Shown piece by piece: positions 60,001 through 64,000 of a stretch of DNA of 64,000 nt (its first letter is position 1; every line of letters starts with the position of its first letter). The notes below the pieces were generated by a model. That model was given only the letters and a program-made list of their open reading frames with translations, ran no database searches and was not told the origin of the DNA. The position numbers were made by a program, and so were the translations under genes. Source of the DNA: Phoronis australis. Its lineage: Eukaryota; Phoronida; Phoronidae. The stretch is from assembly GCA_002633005.1 (NCBI GenBank), contig NMRA01000225.1, forward strand, positions 488,547 to 552,546. Direction: 5' to 3'.

Positions 60001-63000
60001 ATTAGACGCACACTTTTCTGATGAGTTTCTGAAGACACGGTCAATTTCACCCACAATCGACTGGTCAGAAAGCATGCATTCGCTGAGGATGTCTTCATAA
60101 AGCTTAGAGTTCCGTTCAGTTTCGCCAAACCACAATCGATCAATTACAGGCCCAAGAAATTGCCATATCTCATCGAGAATCTGTCCCTCTGACATCTTTT
60201 TCAAGAACAAAGTTACAGCCACACTGTCCTGATTAGCATCTAAGCAGCACATTAAGTAGAAACTCACAAACTTAGCCACACGATCAAAGGGGACATTGTT
60301 CCCAAGGGCAGTTGCAAGATTCATTATTGTGTCAAATAACGCCTTAGATTCTAGAGGATGCTCTTCGTCTCGGACACATTCAGCAAACTGGGACAAGATA
60401 TCTAGATCTCCCGGAATAAACGGAATTAATAGGTTGGTGGTCAAATCGCTCAGCACACGCAACACATGAAGTGTACTTGGATAACAGCTTATGTGGTTAG
60501 CCACAGATAGAACTCCGTTCGTCTTGTACTGCCAAGTAGCGACATTCCCGCACCGGCTTATCAGGTTGTGATACGGGAGTATACTTTTGCAGGCAGTATC
60601 TACGAAAGCATCTTCGGGCGCTAATTCGGTCGCATTGTCTGCTGATTCCGTCAAATCAGTTACTGGGACATTAGCTATGTCTTTGCACATAGAGGCTAAA
60701 CGAGCAATATTGAAAACTGTGTCTCTTCTAACCCAAAAGTTAGTGATGAATTGAACAGCGTGATTGATAGAACGACCCATTGCTTCCCTGTCGGAGACAT
60801 TTATTGACCATTTCAAAATGTGCATAAGTTCGTCATTGGATAAACGAGTGACTAAGTCGCTAGATTCGATAGCACAAAAATCTTCAATAAGTTCGGAAGT
60901 GTCGTTCTCAAAAAAACGACGAAGCTCAGGAAGGTTTTTAAGCATAACACGCTGATAGCCAGATTGCAGTTGGCGATAACACTCTGAAAAATCATCATTC
61001 TCTTCGATGTCTTCGTATTCTTGAAGAAATTGTTCTTCGTATTCCTTTAGTCGATCAACAAAGATTTTGATGAAGGGGATTGAGTAGGCTGATCGACTGC
61101 CCTCACAGGTGTAAAAGTCAATTTCATAGTATTTTGGCAAACTATCAATGCAAAAGATTTTGGGGTTTAGGAAAATCTCTGTCCAAAACTCTTCGTGAAT
61201 TTCAAAACTGTTCCAAGCTCCACACCTTTCCAACAGAAAGACGACCATTGCCAACGGTTCACGCACTATTCCTTGGATATAAGAAGTGACAGTCGTCATC
61301 AAGGGGAAAGAGTTGCAGAAATTATAGCCGTCAGAGGCCAGTTTCACACACCATGACTGCGGAGAGAAAGCCTCTTCCTGCTGTGCACTGTTGGTTGCTA
61401 TCCAGCGCAGTACGTATTCTGCTATGGCACTCGACATCGGCGAGAATTTCGCATCTCTTGTAATTCTCAAAATACACTGGCTGGTTCGAGGAACAGCAGT
61501 GTATCTAATGCGCGAGAACGCCCAAAGTAGACTTTCCTTAACATACTGTTCGACTTGAAATAATTGTCCATCTTCCAATGTGTCGGCTACAGACATTGTT
61601 AGAAGTGAGGGAATGGGAAGGCGTGGCTCATCAAGTGAGTCGATGTTAATCAGCTGCCAGGAGCTGAGGAAACCGAGTTCCCAGTTATCCGAATGGTTGT
61701 CCATGTGAACGATAATAACAACATGCTTTTTAATATCCGTTTTTTTCTCCTTGTATTCAGCCCTGTACTTGTCGATGAGACTTTTTGCCAGGGTCATGTG
61801 CTGACTATCAAGCAACGGCTTGCATTGCAAAACCAGTATCTCATCTTCTCCATTAGTCCAGAACTGTTTGACGCTGTCACTCAGGATCCTTTCTGATTGA
61901 AATGTGCTGAGAACAAGGCATTTAACATTGAACTTAACTGCGCTTTTGACATTGAATGTTAGTTCTGTTCTGCTGTAAATAACAGCCTTCAATCCCACGT
62001 TGTCCCTGACCAGCTTTGCATTAATTTCACTGTCCACATCGAATGCGTTCTCAAGAAAGTGGTTCAATCCTTTATGAATTGGGAGCTGGAAGTAACGACT
62101 TTGCCAAGCACGTGTTTCTGCCGCAGATTGTGCAGCTAGCTGAGAACGAGAAGCGCGGAGTACTCCATCTGGTGAGCAAATCCACATCAGTGCTTCTTTG
62201 CATTGTTTCAAAAGTTCGCCTTTTGCCTCAGGACTTAAGGCCGGTGTATCAGGCCATTTTGCTAATATTAGCGATGGCATCAGGTCATCCCAGTAGCCAC
62301 AAATCGCGCCTGAAATAGTGAACAATTCCATCATCTCGGGAATCGTGCACATGTCGCGAAGCCAGTCTTCCATTTCTTTGACAACGTCTCTTTGTTGAAG
62401 AGATAGCACATCTCTGAACGACAGGTTTTGTTTTTCAAACCTGTTTAAAAGTGGTGGGTCTGAATACGCAACTTTTGATTTATCAACAAGAATGATACAT
62501 TTGAATGTATCATGGACATAGCACAACGGATTGCTAAATGCTCCCAAAGCAATCCTGCAAGTTTTTCCAAAACTGTGAATGCTATAGCTTTGATTAAGCA
62601 TGTCGTAGAGACTTCCGTATATGCTTTCCAAGTCTTTGAGAACAAGTATGACTCCTTTCTCCATACATAAGATAATTTTGCTCAAAGTCCTATAATTGTA
62701 ATCTTCATTCAAATCTTCCTGGAACTGACTGCCAAAAATCACTTCGTACTCCCGATTTTGAGAAGCAATAAAATTTTCCAATAGAATAAAACCAGAAGCA
62801 CCATGCGTAATCAACATGAGATGTCGTGCTGCTTTGTCATTGATGTTCGCTTGCACAAGCTCCTTTACTGGTAAAAGTGCTTCGCACTTCTCCAGGGGAT
62901 CGATATGCCTAAGGAAGTGATTCACAACAACTGCTGTCTGTCCTTCTAAGCCACCAAAATTGCGAAGCAATCCCATTTTCCAGTGATTCATGTCTATGTC

Positions 63001-64000
63001 ACATGATTTAGTGCAAAGGTATTTGACGAGCGAGTAGTAGTCTCGGAGACCGTGAAAGTTGTCATGACTTTGTTTGTTTCGATATTCAACATATGCTTTC
63101 GACAAAGCCTCTAATGTTTGGCGCGGCAAACGGGGCAAAGTCGTTTGGTTTTCATCAGTTTCATCCACGGCAATAGACAGAGCTGTGTTAAACAGTTCTT
63201 CAGCGTCTGGCTCCGGCCTCGATAAGTGAATGGCTCTGTTCATTTTAGCAGCATCCAATGCCCAATTTGATATCCCCACCACAGCAATGTCCAATGGTCT
63301 GCCATCCTCGTTTTCCAAAAGGCTGTGTAACACCTTCAACGGATTCGAACTTGAAAGTTCAGCCAAGCCTATTTCGTCAATAAGTACTACAGGTAAAAAG
63401 TCATCGCCGCTATTGCTTTTTCTGTATCGTCTTGCCTTCTCAAAAACATTAATTATTCCTTCAGATGTTGATGACGTCGAACCTTGATATGACAGAACAA
63501 AAACCTGAGGCAAAGCTCTGAAAAGGGCATTTTGGGACTCTTGGCCACGGAGATTATTCTGTATCAGCTGAACAGACAGGGATTTGCTACATCCTGGCTT
63601 ACCAACCAGAAAAATTGGCAGTTTGTTCAAAATGCATACCAGAACGAGGAAAACGTTCTCACGCAGCGCCGTATTTTTAGCTGTGTTATTTGGTAGCACC
63701 ATTCGGCTCAATAAATCTTTCTGTTCTTCCTGTATGATATCTTCGAAAGCACCAGAGCTGTATTGATAGCCATTGTTAATCAGGCAAGTGGACATTTCTC
63801 TACAGTAATCCACACGGGCAATGGCTGTTGGAAGTCGTGACAGATAGCAATGTGCCAAAGACAAAAACACTGCTCGCATTATCGTGCTTTCATTTGTTTC
63901 ATAACTTCTGTTGTCAGCTTCACACTTTTTCTTCAGGAAGGTGTCCATAAACCAAACAACAAGACCCACACATCGCCTTACATTTCGCAAACTGACACAC
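57091..64000 (-). CDS. RNF213/mysterin-like giant AAA protein, partial (single exon, over 2300 residues)
   Basis: Open on the minus strand from the window edge to 57091; the frame is already open before 63990, so the 5' end is outside. Walker A is LVGKPGCSKS (about 63580-63605) and Walker B is VVLIDEIGLAE (about 63361-63390). These are followed by a sensor/arginine-finger-like GISNWALDAAKMNRAIHLSR (about 63210-63285). This pattern is characteristic of an RNF213 AAA domain. The remaining roughly 2000 residues are long and mostly helical, as in RNF213 C-terminal regions. RNF213 is a dynein-like AAA ATPase and ubiquitin ligase that coats bacteria and lipid droplets. No C3HC4 RING was found. A Cys/His patch, CSCMHKTVTTFGVCPMCG, occurs near 58984-59045. 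The exon ends CAG|GTGAGT at 57085-57090, a consensus donor; the TGA at 57082 is probably intronic. A 6.9-kb intronless block is unusual beside the small exons of its neighbours, but large-exon RNF213-like genes are known in invertebrates. Confidence 0.88.

Noticed and set aside
63988-63990. Start codon of the RNF213-like protein
   Set aside because: The codon is TTG and the frame is open before it to the window edge; the protein begins outside.

Overview
The window is animal nuclear DNA. The coding sequence is split into many short exons with GT-AG introns of about 0.3 to 5 kb. Polyadenylation signals, a metazoan TATA promoter, a non-LTR retrotransposon, small inverted-repeat transposons and THAP-domain fragments are also present. 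The gene families (espin-type actin bundler, annexin, RNF213-type giant AAA ATPase) and the compact, repeat-rich and apparently heterozygous sequence suggest a marine invertebrate such as a cephalochordate, hemichordate or cnidarian. The species cannot be fixed from the sequence alone.

Region 1 (about 1-31.5 kb, + strand): the 3' part of an espin-like actin-binding protein gene. Sixteen exons with mutually consistent phases could be placed. They encode proline-rich repeats, two neighbouring WH2 actin-binding motifs, acidic and proline-rich linkers, and a C-terminal series of W-K motifs like those at the C terminus of vertebrate espin. The N-terminal part (ankyrin repeats in vertebrate espins) lies before the window. 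A possible alternative last exon sits at 31431-31514.

Region 2 (31.5-35 kb): an intergenic stretch with several old repeats and two short inverted-repeat elements.

Region 3 (35.0-50 kb, + strand): a complete nine-exon annexin gene (325 residues, four annexin repeats) with a CRE-plus-TATA promoter. Its introns carry a decayed LINE whose body contains a 145-bp tandem expansion, a 333-bp MITE with perfect 12-bp ends, a large hairpin repeat and microsatellites.

Region 4 (50-57 kb): tandem repeats of about 907 bp, a possible minus-strand terminal exon, and a cluster of THAP-domain relics in and around nested inverted repeats.

Region 5 (57.1-64 kb, - strand): one uninterrupted coding exon of at least 6.9 kb encoding the AAA and C-terminal part of an RNF213/mysterin-like protein. 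It continues beyond the window, and its 3' boundary is probably a splice donor rather than the apparent stop.

Three single N bases (5038, 32420, 38029) are each flanked by near-identical copies of the same sequence. They look like assembly joints with falsely duplicated, probably allelic, flanks. The first breaks the espin reading frame, and removing one copy restores it exactly. No operon-like organisation is expected or seen. Espin and annexin are both actin- or membrane-cortex proteins, but nothing in the sequence ties their regulation together.
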